A stretch of DNA of 64,000 bases, taken from the NCBI RefSeq assembly GCF_024609265.1, contig NZ_JANHMP010000003.1, forward strand, positions 113,497 through 177,496, written 5' to 3'. Below the pieces are notes generated by a model that made no database searches, was not told the DNA's origin, and saw only the letters and a list, made by a program, of their open reading frames with translations. The DNA is from Geothrix campi (lineage in GTDB: Bacteria; Acidobacteriota; Holophagae; Holophagales; Holophagaceae). Below, piece by piece: positions 1 to 7,351 of this stretch. The translations under genes were made by a program, and so were the position numbers. The number at the start of each line of letters is the position of its first letter. The first letter of the stretch is position 1.

Positions 1-75
1 CCCCGGGCGCGCGGGGTGGACGTGGGCCTGGAGGCCTCCCGGGTGGTCGTGGACGTGGTCAAGCAGCACCTCTGA
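1..75 (+). CDS. C-terminal end of an unidentified protein (5' part outside window)
   Basis: Reading from base 1 gives an open frame of 24 codons ending in TGA at 73-75, with codon use like the neighbours (G or C in almost every third position). The residues end in VVVDVVKQHL. A strong hairpin begins on the last base of the stop codon, which supports this being a genuine gene end. Too little is present to name a family. The ThiS/MoaD-like gene 60 bp downstream has the same direction, but the hairpin between them argues for separate transcription. Confidence 0.5.
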   Translation, partial: PRARGVDVGLEASRVVVDVVKQHL

Positions 76-106
76 GAGAATCGGCCGCGTTCGCGGCCGA
101 TTCTCT
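75..106 (+). terminator. Hairpin terminator after the partial gene
   Basis: A perfect 15-bp inverted repeat (AGAGAATCGGCCGCG, a TT centre, then its complement) starts on the final A of the upstream stop codon. The 3' arm ends in TTCTCTTGG, so the U-run is poor. The length and perfection of the stem, and its position between two genes, make a terminator the best reading. Confidence 0.6.
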
Positions 107-134
107 TGGTGAAAAGCCAAAGCGGAAGGCGCCC

Positions 135-332
135 ATGATCCTGGTCAATGAAGAACCGCTCAATTGGCATGAGGGCATGACGGTCCGCGATGTACTGAGG
201 GCACGGAACTACCGCTTCCCCATGCTGGTCATCCACGTGAACGACACGCTGGTGCAGAAGAAGGACTATGACACCGCCACCATCCCCGACGGGGCGGTGG
301 TGAAGGTCATCCACCTCATCAGCGGGGGCTGA
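135..332 (+). CDS. ThiS/MoaD-family sulfur carrier protein
   Basis: This 65-residue beta-grasp protein ends in the GlyGly tail (HLISGG) that is adenylated and thiocarboxylated in ThiS, MoaD and related carriers. Its length and its IHVND and VKVIHLISGG segments fit the ThiS type better than MoaD. Similar proteins supply sulfur for thiazole or for molybdenum/tungsten cofactors. No thiG lies beside it; thiC (23851), a ThiF-like E1 (42892) and moaA (61645) are elsewhere in the window. A GGAAGG ribosome site lies 7 bp before the ATG. The 3' end overlaps the convergent kinase gene by 14 bp. Which cofactor it serves cannot be told from the sequence. Confidence 0.82.
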   Translation: MILVNEEPLNWHEGMTVRDVLRARNYRFPMLVIHVNDTLVQKKDYDTATIPDGAVVKVIHLISGG

Positions 333-2016
333 TCCCCGCGACGGGCATCAGGGGCAGGAAGATCCTGAACCGAGCCCCGTGCCCGGGTTCGCTCGCGACC
401 TCCATCCGACCGCCACCCTCCTCCACGAGGGCCTTCAGGGAGGGCAGGCCCAGGCCCGTGCCCTGGCCGGGGGCCTTGGTGGTGAAGAAGGGATCGAAGA
501 TCCTCGCCAGAATGTCCGCGGCGATGCCGATGCCGGTATCCGCCACCTCCAGCAGGGCCATCGGATTCTCGGACTCTCCCACGCCGGTCCGCACCGTGAG
601 GGTGCCCCCATCCGGCATGGCATCGCGGGCGTTGGCCACGAGGTTCACCACCATCTGCTCCACCCGGAGCCTGGAGCTTTGGATGATCAGGCCGCTGCCT
701 GGGGCGACCTCGAGGTGAAGGTGCACGGACCTTGGGAGGAGGATCCGCAGGGTCGCTTCCATCCCCTTCAACGCCGAGCCCAGATCCAGGAGGCACAGAT
801 CCTCCTCCTCCCGCCGGGCGAAACCCATCAGGCGGCCGGTCAAATGCGCGGCTCGATCCGCGGTGGCGGCGATGCGGTTGAGGTCCTCCACTCTCGGCGC
901 GTCGCCCCCATCCAATTTCAGAGCTGCTAGTTCGGCGGAACTCCTCACGGCGCAAAGCAGGTTGTTGAGGTCATGGGCGAGCCCCGCACCCATCAAGGCC
1001 ACGGTGTTCATGCGCTCGGTCCTCAGCAGCGTGTCCCGGACCTGCTCCAGCGCCTGGGTCCGCTGCCGGACGCGATCCTCGAGGGTTCGCCGCGCCGCCT
1101 GGAGATCCTGGATGGACTGGAACTGCCGCAGCAGGAGGAGCGCCACCATGGCGAGGAAGATCGCGAAGGCGCTCCGCGTCACGGTTCCAGGGGCCACGGC
1201 GAGCAGCACGGCCAGGGCACCGACGGCCGTGGCCACGGGGAGGTAGGGGAGCAGCCTCGTGGATCTCCGCTCGGATCCCGGTCCGGCCAGAGCCTCCTCC
1301 ACCGGCCGGGGAGACCACGCCGCCAGCCCCTGGAAGAGGGGAATGGCCCCGGCCAGCACGATCCACCCCTGCGTGGCCACCACGGGTGGCAGGCCCGCCA
1401 GGGCCCAGGCGGACAATGCGGCCAGCCAAGCCAGAGCGGAGGCCCCGAGCCATCCAAGCGGCCCCCTGATCCGACCCGGATCGTACGAGGTCATGAAGAC
1501 CAGGCCCCCACCCAACAGCGCCGCATTGAGGTAGGCCACGAAGACTCGGAAGCCCATGCCGTGGGCCACCGCGCTGAGGTTGCCCTGGATCCCCAGCACC
1601 CAAAGCAGGAAGAGCACGGCCACAGCGAAGATGAGGCCATCCTGGATCCGCCGCCAGAGCACCCCGCCCGACTCCTGTCCCCGGGGGAAGCTCAGAACCC
1701 CCGCCAGCACGAGAATGCCGGTTCCCAGCCCGAGCAGGCTCGGCAGGCCGATCGCCCAGTGCGCACCCCAGCCCCGGCTCAAGAGCAGGCTGATGATCAG
1801 GTTCGGAATCTCCAGGGCCGTTGAGGCCGTCAACAACCACCAGGCCAGGCGGCTCTGGCCATGAGTTCGCCAGGCCCGGTAGCCCAGGCTCGCCGTGGCG
1901 AGGATCTCCAGCGTCGCGTAGCTCAAGGGCCAGGCGACGTGCTGCCGATCGGTGGGAAGGAGGAGATGGATCAGGGCTGCGGCGACCCAGGCCACGACCA
2001 GCACCCAACGAGCCAT
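319..2016 (-). CDS. Membrane-bound sensor histidine kinase
   Basis: From the ATG at 2016 the product is 565 residues. Residues 1-295 hold about eight hydrophobic segments with no recognisable sensor domain, so the signal is probably sensed in or at the membrane. A coiled linker (about 300-335) leads to a HisKA domain with the phospho-acceptor in GLAHDLNNLL (His348). The HATPase domain follows: N box NLVANARDAM, G1 DTGIG, FDPFF and GTGLGL. The DLNN form of the H box is typical of NtrB-like kinases. No response regulator is adjacent; the sigma-54 regulator at 34341 is a possible but unproven partner. An upstream in-frame TTG at 2076 has a GAGG seven bases before it and would add 20 residues, so the start is uncertain. 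Confidence 0.85.
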   Translation of the reverse strand: MARWVLVVAWVAAALIHLLLPTDRQHVAWPLSYATLEILATASLGYRAWRTHGQSRLAWWLLTASTALEIPNLIISLLLSRGWGAHWAIGLPSLLGLGTGILVLAGVLSFPRGQESGGVLWRRIQDGLIFAVAVLFLLWVLGIQGNLSAVAHGMGFRVFVAYLNAALLGGGLVFMTSYDPGRIRGPLGWLGASALAWLAALSAWALAGLPPVVATQGWIVLAGAIPLFQGLAAWSPRPVEEALAGPGSERRSTRLLPYLPVATAVGALAVLLAVAPGTVTRSAFAIFLAMVALLLLRQFQSIQDLQAARRTLEDRVRQRTQALEQVRDTLLRTERMNTVALMGAGLAHDLNNLLCAVRSSAELAALKLDGGDAPRVEDLNRIAATADRAAHLTGRLMGFARREEEDLCLLDLGSALKGMEATLRILLPRSVHLHLEVAPGSGLIIQSSRLRVEQMVVNLVANARDAMPDGGTLTVRTGVGESENPMALLEVADTGIGIAADILARIFDPFFTTKAPGQGTGLGLPSLKALVEEGGGRMEVASEPGHGARFRIFLPLMPVAGISPR

Positions 2017-2145
2017 GCTAGAGATGGAGGGGGTCGGACGACTGGGCCGCCTGGAGGTAGTTAACTGCCCTGGCAAGAGAGTGCCTCATGGAAGGTTTCC
2101 AAGAGCTTAGCGGAAGCCCACCCGAGGGAAAGGGTGCTGCCCTGT

Positions 2146-3660
2146 TCAGAGCTCCAGCGTGATGCCCTGGGCCAGTTCCACTTTCCCGCTGAAGTTGAGG
2201 GCGCTGGTCTGGCGGCGCATATAGGCCTTCCAGGCGTCGGACCCGCTTTCACGCCCGCCGCCAGTCTCCTTCTCGCCCCCGAAGGCACCGCCGATCTCCG
2301 CGCCACTGGTGCCCGTGTTCACGTTGGCCAGACCGCAGTCGCTTCCGGCCGCCGAGAGGAAGAGCTCGCTCTCCCCCAGGTCATTGGTGATGATGGCGCT
2401 GGAGAGGCCCTGTGGCACGCCGTTCTGGAGGGCGATGGCCTCCTCGATAGTCCGGTAGGGCATGAGGTAGAGCACCGGCGCGAAGGTCTCCTCCTGCACG
2501 ATGGGCAGGTTGCCGGGCACTTCGGCGATGCAGGGGGAGATGTAGCAGCCGCCAGGGTTGGACAGCTTCTCGCCGCCGATGAGGATCTTCCCGCCCTGGG
2601 CCTTCACGGTTTCGATGGCCGCCAACATGGTGGCGACGGCCCCGGTATCCACCAGAGGTCCCATGAGGATCTCGTCCTGGCGGGGGTCGCCGGTGGGCGT
2701 TTTTTTGTAGAGCTCCAGCAGCCGATCGCGGAAGGTCCCGTAGATGGACTCATGCACGATGACCCGACGCGTGGAGGTGCAGCGCTGGCCCGAAGTGCCG
2801 ATGGCGCCGAAGTAGATGGAGCGCAACGCGATGTCGAGGTCGCCCTTGTCGCTCACGATCACCGCGCCGTTGCCGCCCAGTTCGAGAATGTGGCGACCGA
2901 AGCGCTCCTGCACCAGCTTGCCCACGTGGCGGCCGCCAGGCACCGAGCCCGTATAGGAGACCAGCGCCACACGTGGATCAGTGTTGATGAGATCGCCGAT
3001 CTCGCTGCCCTTACCGATGGCCAGGCTGCAGATGGCGGGGTCGTAGCCGAAGCTGCGCAGCACCTTCTCTGCGATCTTCGTGCAGGCGAGGGCCGTCAGC
3101 GGGGTCTTGGAAGAGGGCTTCCACAGCACCGTGTCGCCGCAGACCAGGGCCAGGGCGGTATTCCAGCTCCACACGGCCACGGGGAAGTTGAAGGCGGTGA
3201 TGACGCCCACCACGCCGAGGGGGTGCCACTGCTCCTGGAGGCGGTGCTGGCGCCGCTCGCTGGGCATGGTGAGGCCGTAGAGCTGGCGGGAGAGGCCCAC
3301 GGCGAAGTCGCAGATGTCGATCATCTCCTGGACCTCGCCCAGCCCCTCGCGCAGGGTCTTGCCCATCTCCAGCGTGACCAGCTCGGCCAGCGCCGCCTTG
3401 TTCCGGCGCAGCTCGTCACCCAGCGCCTTCACCACCTCGCCGCGCTTGGGGGCGGGCACCAGCTTCCAGGACGCGAAGGCGGCGTGGCTCTTCGTGAGGA
3501 TGGCTTCGAATTCCTGCGGAGTGACATTGGTGACCGTGGCCAGGGCCTCGCCATGGATGGGGGAGACAACCCGCTGGGCCTTCCCGCTGCCCGTCCACGC
3601 ACCGGCAAATCCGCCCGGGTTCACGTCCGAAATGCCCAGCGACTTCAGGACCTCCTGCAT
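2146..3660 (-). CDS. ALDH7-type aldehyde dehydrogenase (alpha-aminoadipic semialdehyde dehydrogenase-like)
   Basis: The 504-residue protein is an NAD(P)-dependent aldehyde dehydrogenase. The nucleophile is Cys294 in GQRCTSTRR, the general base Glu260 in LELGGN, and the nucleotide-binding part shows TAFNFPVAVWSW. The C-terminal stretch GAEIGGAFGGEKETGGGRES is the signature of ALDH7 (antiquitin), whose members oxidise L-alpha-aminoadipic semialdehyde/piperideine-6-carboxylate in lysine breakdown. The ATG at 3660 is chosen because TGGAGGTGGGCC precedes it; the open frame extends 24 codons further up. It is divergent from a LysR gene across a short AT-rich region, suggesting that the regulator controls it. 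The exact substrate is inferred from family only. Confidence 0.9.
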   Translation of the reverse strand: MQEVLKSLGISDVNPGGFAGAWTGSGKAQRVVSPIHGEALATVTNVTPQEFEAILTKSHAAFASWKLVPAPKRGEVVKALGDELRRNKAALAELVTLEMGKTLREGLGEVQEMIDICDFAVGLSRQLYGLTMPSERRQHRLQEQWHPLGVVGVITAFNFPVAVWSWNTALALVCGDTVLWKPSSKTPLTALACTKIAEKVLRSFGYDPAICSLAIGKGSEIGDLINTDPRVALVSYTGSVPGGRHVGKLVQERFGRHILELGGNGAVIVSDKGDLDIALRSIYFGAIGTSGQRCTSTRRVIVHESIYGTFRDRLLELYKKTPTGDPRQDEILMGPLVDTGAVATMLAAIETVKAQGGKILIGGEKLSNPGGCYISPCIAEVPGNLPIVQEETFAPVLYLMPYRTIEEAIALQNGVPQGLSSAIITNDLGESELFLSAAGSDCGLANVNTGTSGAEIGGAFGGEKETGGGRESGSDAWKAYMRRQTSALNFSGKVELAQGITLEL

Positions 3661-3749
3661 GGCCCACCTCCAGGATTCATTTGTATCTTTTTTTGTGTCA
3701 ATGATGAAACTCATTCGATTCACATGAGACATGAATATGATTCATAGTC
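3661..3749. promoter_or_regulatory. Divergent AT-rich promoter/operator region between ALDH and LysR genes
   Basis: This 89-bp stretch is strikingly AT-rich against its surroundings. It contains the perfect inverted repeat ATGAAT-ATG-ATTCAT at 3731-3745, a T-N11-A-type site of the kind LysR proteins bind, and a second short dyad, ATGAAACTCAT, at 3702-3712. A TATGAT box at 3736-3741 lies inside the palindrome, only 8 bases before the regulator's ATG, so LysR occupancy would block its own promoter. A TTGACA occurs on the minus strand facing the dehydrogenase gene, but no convincing -10 follows at standard spacing. Confidence 0.5.
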
Positions 3750-4655
3750 ATGGACGCCCTGCTCGACCTTCCCCAATTGCGGACCTTCTACACCTTGGCC
3801 CAGGTGGGCAGCTTCACGGCCTGCGCCCGCCGCCTGGGCCGCACCCAGTCCGCTGTCAGCCACGCCATGGCCAAGCTGGAGGATCTGCTCGGCGTCGCCC
3901 TCCTGGACCGAAAGCACCGTGGCCTGCGCCTGACCGAGGAGGGGCGGCGCCTCTACCAGGCCTGCGAGCAGGCCTTCGCCACCCTGGATGCGGCGGCGGA
4001 GGACCTGAAGCGGCACCAGACCCAGGCCCGGGGCCGGCTCCGGGTGGGGGCCACGGTGGAATTCGGCAGCAGCATCCTCATGCGGCACATGCAGCCCTTC
4101 CTGGCCGCGAACCCGGACCTGGAGATCGACTTCACCCTCAGCCACGACCTGCTCGGCCCCTTGTTGCGGGACGACCTCGACCTCGCCATCGATTGCGTGG
4201 AGCATGCCCTCCCGGCCCTGAAGAAGGCGCCCCTGTTCCGCGAGACCTATGTGGTGGCCTGTACCCCCGCCTTCCGCAAGATCCACCGTCTCCGCGTGCC
4301 CGCCGACCTGTCCGGCTGCCCTGTACTCTCCCTGGACAAGGCCGGCGCCTGGTGGAACCGCTTCCTCGTGGCCGTGCCGGACCGGCAGCAACCCCACCTG
4401 GACCGCTTCATCGCCGTGAACCACATCCGGGCCATGATCCACGCCGCCGCGGAGGGCATGGGCGCCCTCCTAGTACCCCGCTACAGCGTGCTGGAGGAGC
4501 TGGAGCGGGGTGACCTCGTGGCCCTCTTCCCCGCCATCCGCCCCGCGGAGGACCGCTTCTCCATCTACCAGAAGAAGGTGAAGGCCAGCCAGGAGAAGCA
4601 GAAGCTCCTCACGCGCTACCTGCAGTCGCTGAGTCCGACGGAATTCGGGTCGTGA
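3750..4655 (+). CDS. LysR-family transcriptional regulator
   Basis: The 301-residue protein has the LysR helix-turn-helix at residues 7-65 (LRTFYTLAQVGSFTACARRL, then RTQSAVSHAMAKLEDLLGV) and a periplasmic-binding-like effector domain from about residue 95. It is divergent from the ALDH7 gene and probably controls it and itself through the palindrome at 3731-3745. There is no ribosome site before the ATG, and a TATGAT box ends only 8 bases upstream, so the message may be leaderless. The effector is unknown; a lysine-catabolic intermediate would fit the neighbour. Confidence 0.9.
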   Translation: MDALLDLPQLRTFYTLAQVGSFTACARRLGRTQSAVSHAMAKLEDLLGVALLDRKHRGLRLTEEGRRLYQACEQAFATLDAAAEDLKRHQTQARGRLRVGATVEFGSSILMRHMQPFLAANPDLEIDFTLSHDLLGPLLRDDLDLAIDCVEHALPALKKAPLFRETYVVACTPAFRKIHRLRVPADLSGCPVLSLDKAGAWWNRFLVAVPDRQQPHLDRFIAVNHIRAMIHAAAEGMGALLVPRYSVLEELERGDLVALFPAIRPAEDRFSIYQKKVKASQEKQKLLTRYLQSLSPTEFGS

Positions 4656-4656
4656 T

Positions 4657-5289
4657 TCAAAGCGTGCAGGCCGCTTCCAGCTTGGCCCTCAGCAGCGCCA
4701 GGGAAGGCAGTGCCAGCAGGCCATGATCATCTTCGAGGGCATGGAGCGTCGCCTCCGGGTTGCGGGCCGCGTAGGCTTCGCTCTCGGCAAGAGGGACCGC
4801 ATCATCCGCACGGCCATGGAGGATCACCGTGGGCACGGGAATGCGCCAGGCATCATCCCCCCGCCAATTCGGCAGGTCGCGGAGCAGGTCTGGCCCCAGC
4901 CGCATCGGCTTGCCCTCGCCATGATGGAAGACCTCCATGTCCCCCCGCTCCCGGTAGGCGGCCCAGGCTGGGTTCGACAGGCGGCGGGAGGCGAAATGGA
5001 TGGCCGGGGCCAGCAGAATCATGGCTTTCAATGGGTTCCCCCGGTGGGCCACCGCCGTGGCGATGAATCCTCCCAGGGAACTTCCGACCAGCACCGGAGG
5101 CTCGGGGAGGCTCCGCACCAGCGCCTCCACAGCCTCCACCTGGGCCGTGACGGTGAGCGTCTTGAAGGTTGGCAGATTCAGATCTGGCGCGTGGAAGGCG
5201 ATGCCCCGGGTCTCCGCCCACTGCCGGGTGAAGCGCCCCTTGTTCCCACCGGGAGACGAGGAGAAGCCGTGAAGGTAGATCAGGTCCAT
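4657..5289 (-). CDS. YqiA/UPF0227-like alpha/beta-hydrolase (esterase)
   Basis: From the ATG at 5289 this is 210 residues. It shows the alpha/beta-hydrolase order: IYLHGFSSSPGG near the N terminus (oxyanion region), nucleophile in VGSSLGGF, acid in HGRADDAVP and base histidine in EDDHGL. Size and layout match YqiA-type small esterases, whose natural substrates are poorly known. Its stop lies 1 bp from the convergent lysR stop. The longer frame starting at 5307 adds six residues and has no better ribosome site. Confidence 0.75.
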   Translation of the reverse strand: MDLIYLHGFSSSPGGNKGRFTRQWAETRGIAFHAPDLNLPTFKTLTVTAQVEAVEALVRSLPEPPVLVGSSLGGFIATAVAHRGNPLKAMILLAPAIHFASRRLSNPAWAAYRERGDMEVFHHGEGKPMRLGPDLLRDLPNWRGDDAWRIPVPTVILHGRADDAVPLAESEAYAARNPEATLHALEDDHGLLALPSLALLRAKLEAACTL

Positions 5290-5322
5290 GGATTGATCAT
5301 GTACCAAGGTCGGGTGTCTGCG

Positions 5323-5441
5323 CCAAACCGCGATGCGGTTTGGTGAAGGGCAGCCAGCCTAGCTGGCAGCTAAAGATTCCCTTTCATGAGGAAGGCCGCC
5401 GTCCGGTGGCCTTCCTCGTGCTGCAAAGCTACGCTTTGCAG
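5323..5441. other. Cluster of three hairpins between esterase and repeat array
   Basis: No gene is seen here. Three perfect or near-perfect inverted repeats occur: CCAAACCGC/GCGGTTTGG at 5323-5343, GAGGAAGGCC/GGCCTTCCTC at 5388-5417, and CTGCAAAGC/GCTTTGCAG at 5421-5441. The middle one occupies the same place as the terminator hairpin in the adjacent 218-bp repeats and looks like a diverged third copy of it. On the minus strand they could act as backup terminators for the HU transcript. Confidence 0.5.
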
Positions 5442-5455
5442 CCAGTCCAGACTTG

Positions 5456-5891
5456 CATCTGATCCTTCAGCCCCTTGGCCGTCTTGGCTCGGGCCTCCGG
5501 CCCTCGGGGCTGCGCCCCCGCCATCGGCTGTGCCGATGCGGCCCCACCCTCCCTCCGCCTGTGTCTGCGGTCGGATGGTGAAGACGACTTCTCGTAGGCC
5601 GGAAAGCCGTCTTTCCATCAACGACGAAGGCCGCCTTTCGGCGGCCTTCTGTGTCGCGCTCTGACAGGGATTACATCTGATCCTTGAGGCCCTTGGCCGT
5701 CCTGGCTCGGGCCTCCGGCCCTCGGGGCTGCGCCCCTGCCATCGGCTGTGCCGATGCGGCCCCACCCTCCCTCCGCCTGTGGCTGCGGTCGGATGGTGAA
5801 GACAACTTCTCGTAGGCCGGAAAGCCGTCTTTCCATCAACGACGAAGGCCGCCTTTCGGCGGCCTTCTGTGTCGCGCTCTGACAAGGATTA
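5456..5891 (-). repeat. Two tandem 218-bp repeats that copy the HU gene 3' end and terminator
   Basis: Units 5456-5673 and 5674-5891 are almost identical, with period exactly 218. The next period begins at 5892 inside the HU gene: about 30 bp match, covering the final codons for AKGLKDQM, after which the match fades. Read on the minus strand, each unit begins just past an HU stop codon, contains the hairpin GAAGGCCGCC-TTTC-GGCGGCCTTC, and ends with a second copy of the last HU codons and TAA. A diverged partial third copy continues to about 5385. Open frames across the array are repetitive and have poor composition, so it is treated as non-coding. Confidence 0.8.
5844..5867 (-). terminator. 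Hairpin terminator of the HU gene (copied at 5626-5649)
   Basis: A perfect 10-bp stem with a four-base loop lies 21 bp beyond the HU stop codon. An identical hairpin lies 218 bp further on, in the second repeat unit. No long U-run follows on the minus strand, so strength is uncertain. The duplication gives the HU message two successive copies of the same structure. Confidence 0.6.
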
Positions 5892-6188
5892 CATCTGATC
5901 CTTGAGGCCCTTGGCCGTCTTGAAGACGACTTTCCGGCCGGCGGGGATCTGGATGCTTTCGCCGGTCTTGGGGTTGCGGCCCATCTTCTCCTTGGTGGCG
6001 CGCACTTCGAAGGTGCCGAGACCGAAGAGGTTGACGCGCTGACCGGAGAGGAGGGTCTCCACGATGTGGTCGCGGACGCCGTCGAGAATGGACTTGGCAC
6101 GGGCCTTGGACAGGTCCTGGGCCTCCGCCAGGGTGGCTGCGAGCTCGGCGATGCCGAGGGTTTCAGGCTTGGCAGTGGTCTTCGCCAT
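5889..6188 (-). CDS. HU-family DNA-binding protein
   Basis: At 99 residues the protein has the HU/IHF fold: helices at residues 12-45, then the beta-arm region with GLGTFEVRATKEKMGRNPKT, containing the conserved GRNPxTG of the DNA-binding arm. It bends and compacts DNA in the nucleoid. AAGGAGT lies six bases before the ATG. The last eight residues, GLKDQM with its flank, are encoded by sequence that is copied twice downstream in the 218-bp repeats. rplI lies about 110 bp upstream in the same direction. Confidence 0.95.
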   Translation of the reverse strand: MAKTTAKPETLGIAELAATLAEAQDLSKARAKSILDGVRDHIVETLLSGQRVNLFGLGTFEVRATKEKMGRNPKTGESIQIPAGRKVVFKTAKGLKDQM

Positions 6189-6296
6189 GGATGGACTCCT
6201 TGGGATGGGGTGGACGGGATCCGACTGCGCGGAATCCCGGCGGGACCAGCACCTCCGCGAGGCGCCGGCCGGGTGGGGGGGAGATTCCGGGTGGAT

Positions 6297-6746
6297 CTAC
6301 TCGGCCGCGGTGGCGGTGACTTCGAGGCTGACCTTGGCGTGCACGCCGCTGTAGAGGCGCACATCGACGGTGTAGGCGCCGGCGTCCTTGATGTGGGGCA
6401 CGGTGATGTCGCGGCGGTCCAGGGTGAAGCCCTTGCCCTTGAAGAGCTCAGCCACGTCGGCGTTGGTCACGGAGCCGAAGAGGTGGCCGTTCTCGCCGGC
6501 CTTCTTGGCCACGGCGAGGCTGATGGCCTCGAGCTTCTCGGCCAGGCTCTTGGCGTCGGCCAGTTCCTTGGCACGGAGCTTCTCGGCGCGGATCTTCTCG
6601 AGCTCGATCTGGCGCTTGTTGCCGGCGGTCACCGGCAGGGCCATCTTGCGCGGCAGGAGGAAGTTGCGTGCGTAGCCGTCCTTGACGTTCACGACGTCGC
6701 CGCGGGCGCCGAGGCTGGTCACGTTTTCGATGAGGAGGATTTCCAT
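6297..6746 (-). CDS. rplI: 50S ribosomal protein L9
   Basis: The 149-residue protein has the L9 N-terminal domain (MEILLIENVTSLGARGDVV, then VKDGYARNFLLP), the long central helix (about residues 42-75) and the C-terminal RNA-binding domain. It binds 23S rRNA at the base of the L1 stalk. CAGGAGT precedes the ATG. In most bacteria rplI sits behind rpsF and rpsR; here neither is present and the upstream neighbour is a divergent PilZ gene, so rplI is probably transcribed from its own promoter in 6747-6960. Confidence 0.97.
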   Translation of the reverse strand: MEILLIENVTSLGARGDVVNVKDGYARNFLLPRKMALPVTAGNKRQIELEKIRAEKLRAKELADAKSLAEKLEAISLAVAKKAGENGHLFGSVTNADVAELFKGKGFTLDRRDITVPHIKDAGAYTVDVRLYSGVHAKVSLEVTATAAE

Positions 6747-6964
6747 GAGAACTCCTGGAAGCGTAATGGATGTGTTGAAGGTCCGGCCAGCGCTGTGGTG
6801 CTCGCGTTGTCCCCGCTTGGGTGAGACGGCGTCCTGCGCCGTCAGGGCCGGATTCCCAGGAATCCGCCCTGTCCCCCGGTGGGTTCAGGCCGATCAGAAA
6901 ATCCAGTTTATCCACGGATGGTCCGATACCCAAGCAGGGATTTCCAAGCTGGGGGACGCCGCCC

Positions 6965-7345
6965 ATGAACAACCATGCCAACCGACGGGACGCCCGCATC
7001 GTCACCGGCCCCGAGTTCGAGATCTCCTTCACCCTTAAAGGGCACGATTTCCGGGACATCCGCATCATGAATCTGAGTGTGGGCGGGTGCTTCGTCCTGC
7101 TGGGCGGGCGGACCGCCCGGTTCTTCATGCCGGGGGCGACCCTCGATGGCCTGCTGCTCCTCCACCCGGAGCTGCCCAAGGGTCCCATCACCGCCACCGT
7201 GGCCTACGTGCTGGGGTACGCCTCGGGTGAGGCCGCGGATCAGGTGGGCATGGGGCTGCGCTTCGAGGCCATGGATGCGCCCACTCACCAGGCGCTGGAA
7301 TCCTGGGTGGGGGCGGCTGCGGCCGCCGGACGCGCGCTGGATTAA
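6965..7345 (+). CDS. PilZ-domain protein
   Basis: The 126-residue protein begins MNNHANRRDARIV, whose RR-xx-R motif, with NLSVGGCFVL (the D/N-x-S-x-x-G motif) about 25 residues later, forms the c-di-GMP-binding signature of PilZ domains. A beta-barrel ends near MGLRFEAM. It is a single-domain protein, probably a c-di-GMP effector or adaptor. The open frame runs upstream to 6821, but GGGGGAC just before 6965 and the start of the domain support the shorter form. No diguanylate cyclase gene is nearby. Confidence 0.8.
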   Translation: MNNHANRRDARIVTGPEFEISFTLKGHDFRDIRIMNLSVGGCFVLLGGRTARFFMPGATLDGLLLLHPELPKGPITATVAYVLGYASGEAADQVGMGLRFEAMDAPTHQALESWVGAAAAAGRALD

Positions 7346-7351
7346 GAGGGC

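Noticed and set aside
2134-3747. 537-codon plus-strand frame over the ALDH gene
   Set aside because: Antisense shadow: the opposite strand encodes a complete ALDH7 with all catalytic residues.
5370-6364. Frames of 171 and 248 codons across the 218-bp repeats
   Set aside because: They pass through duplicated terminator hairpins, have no ribosome site, and the second overlaps HU and rplI in another frame.
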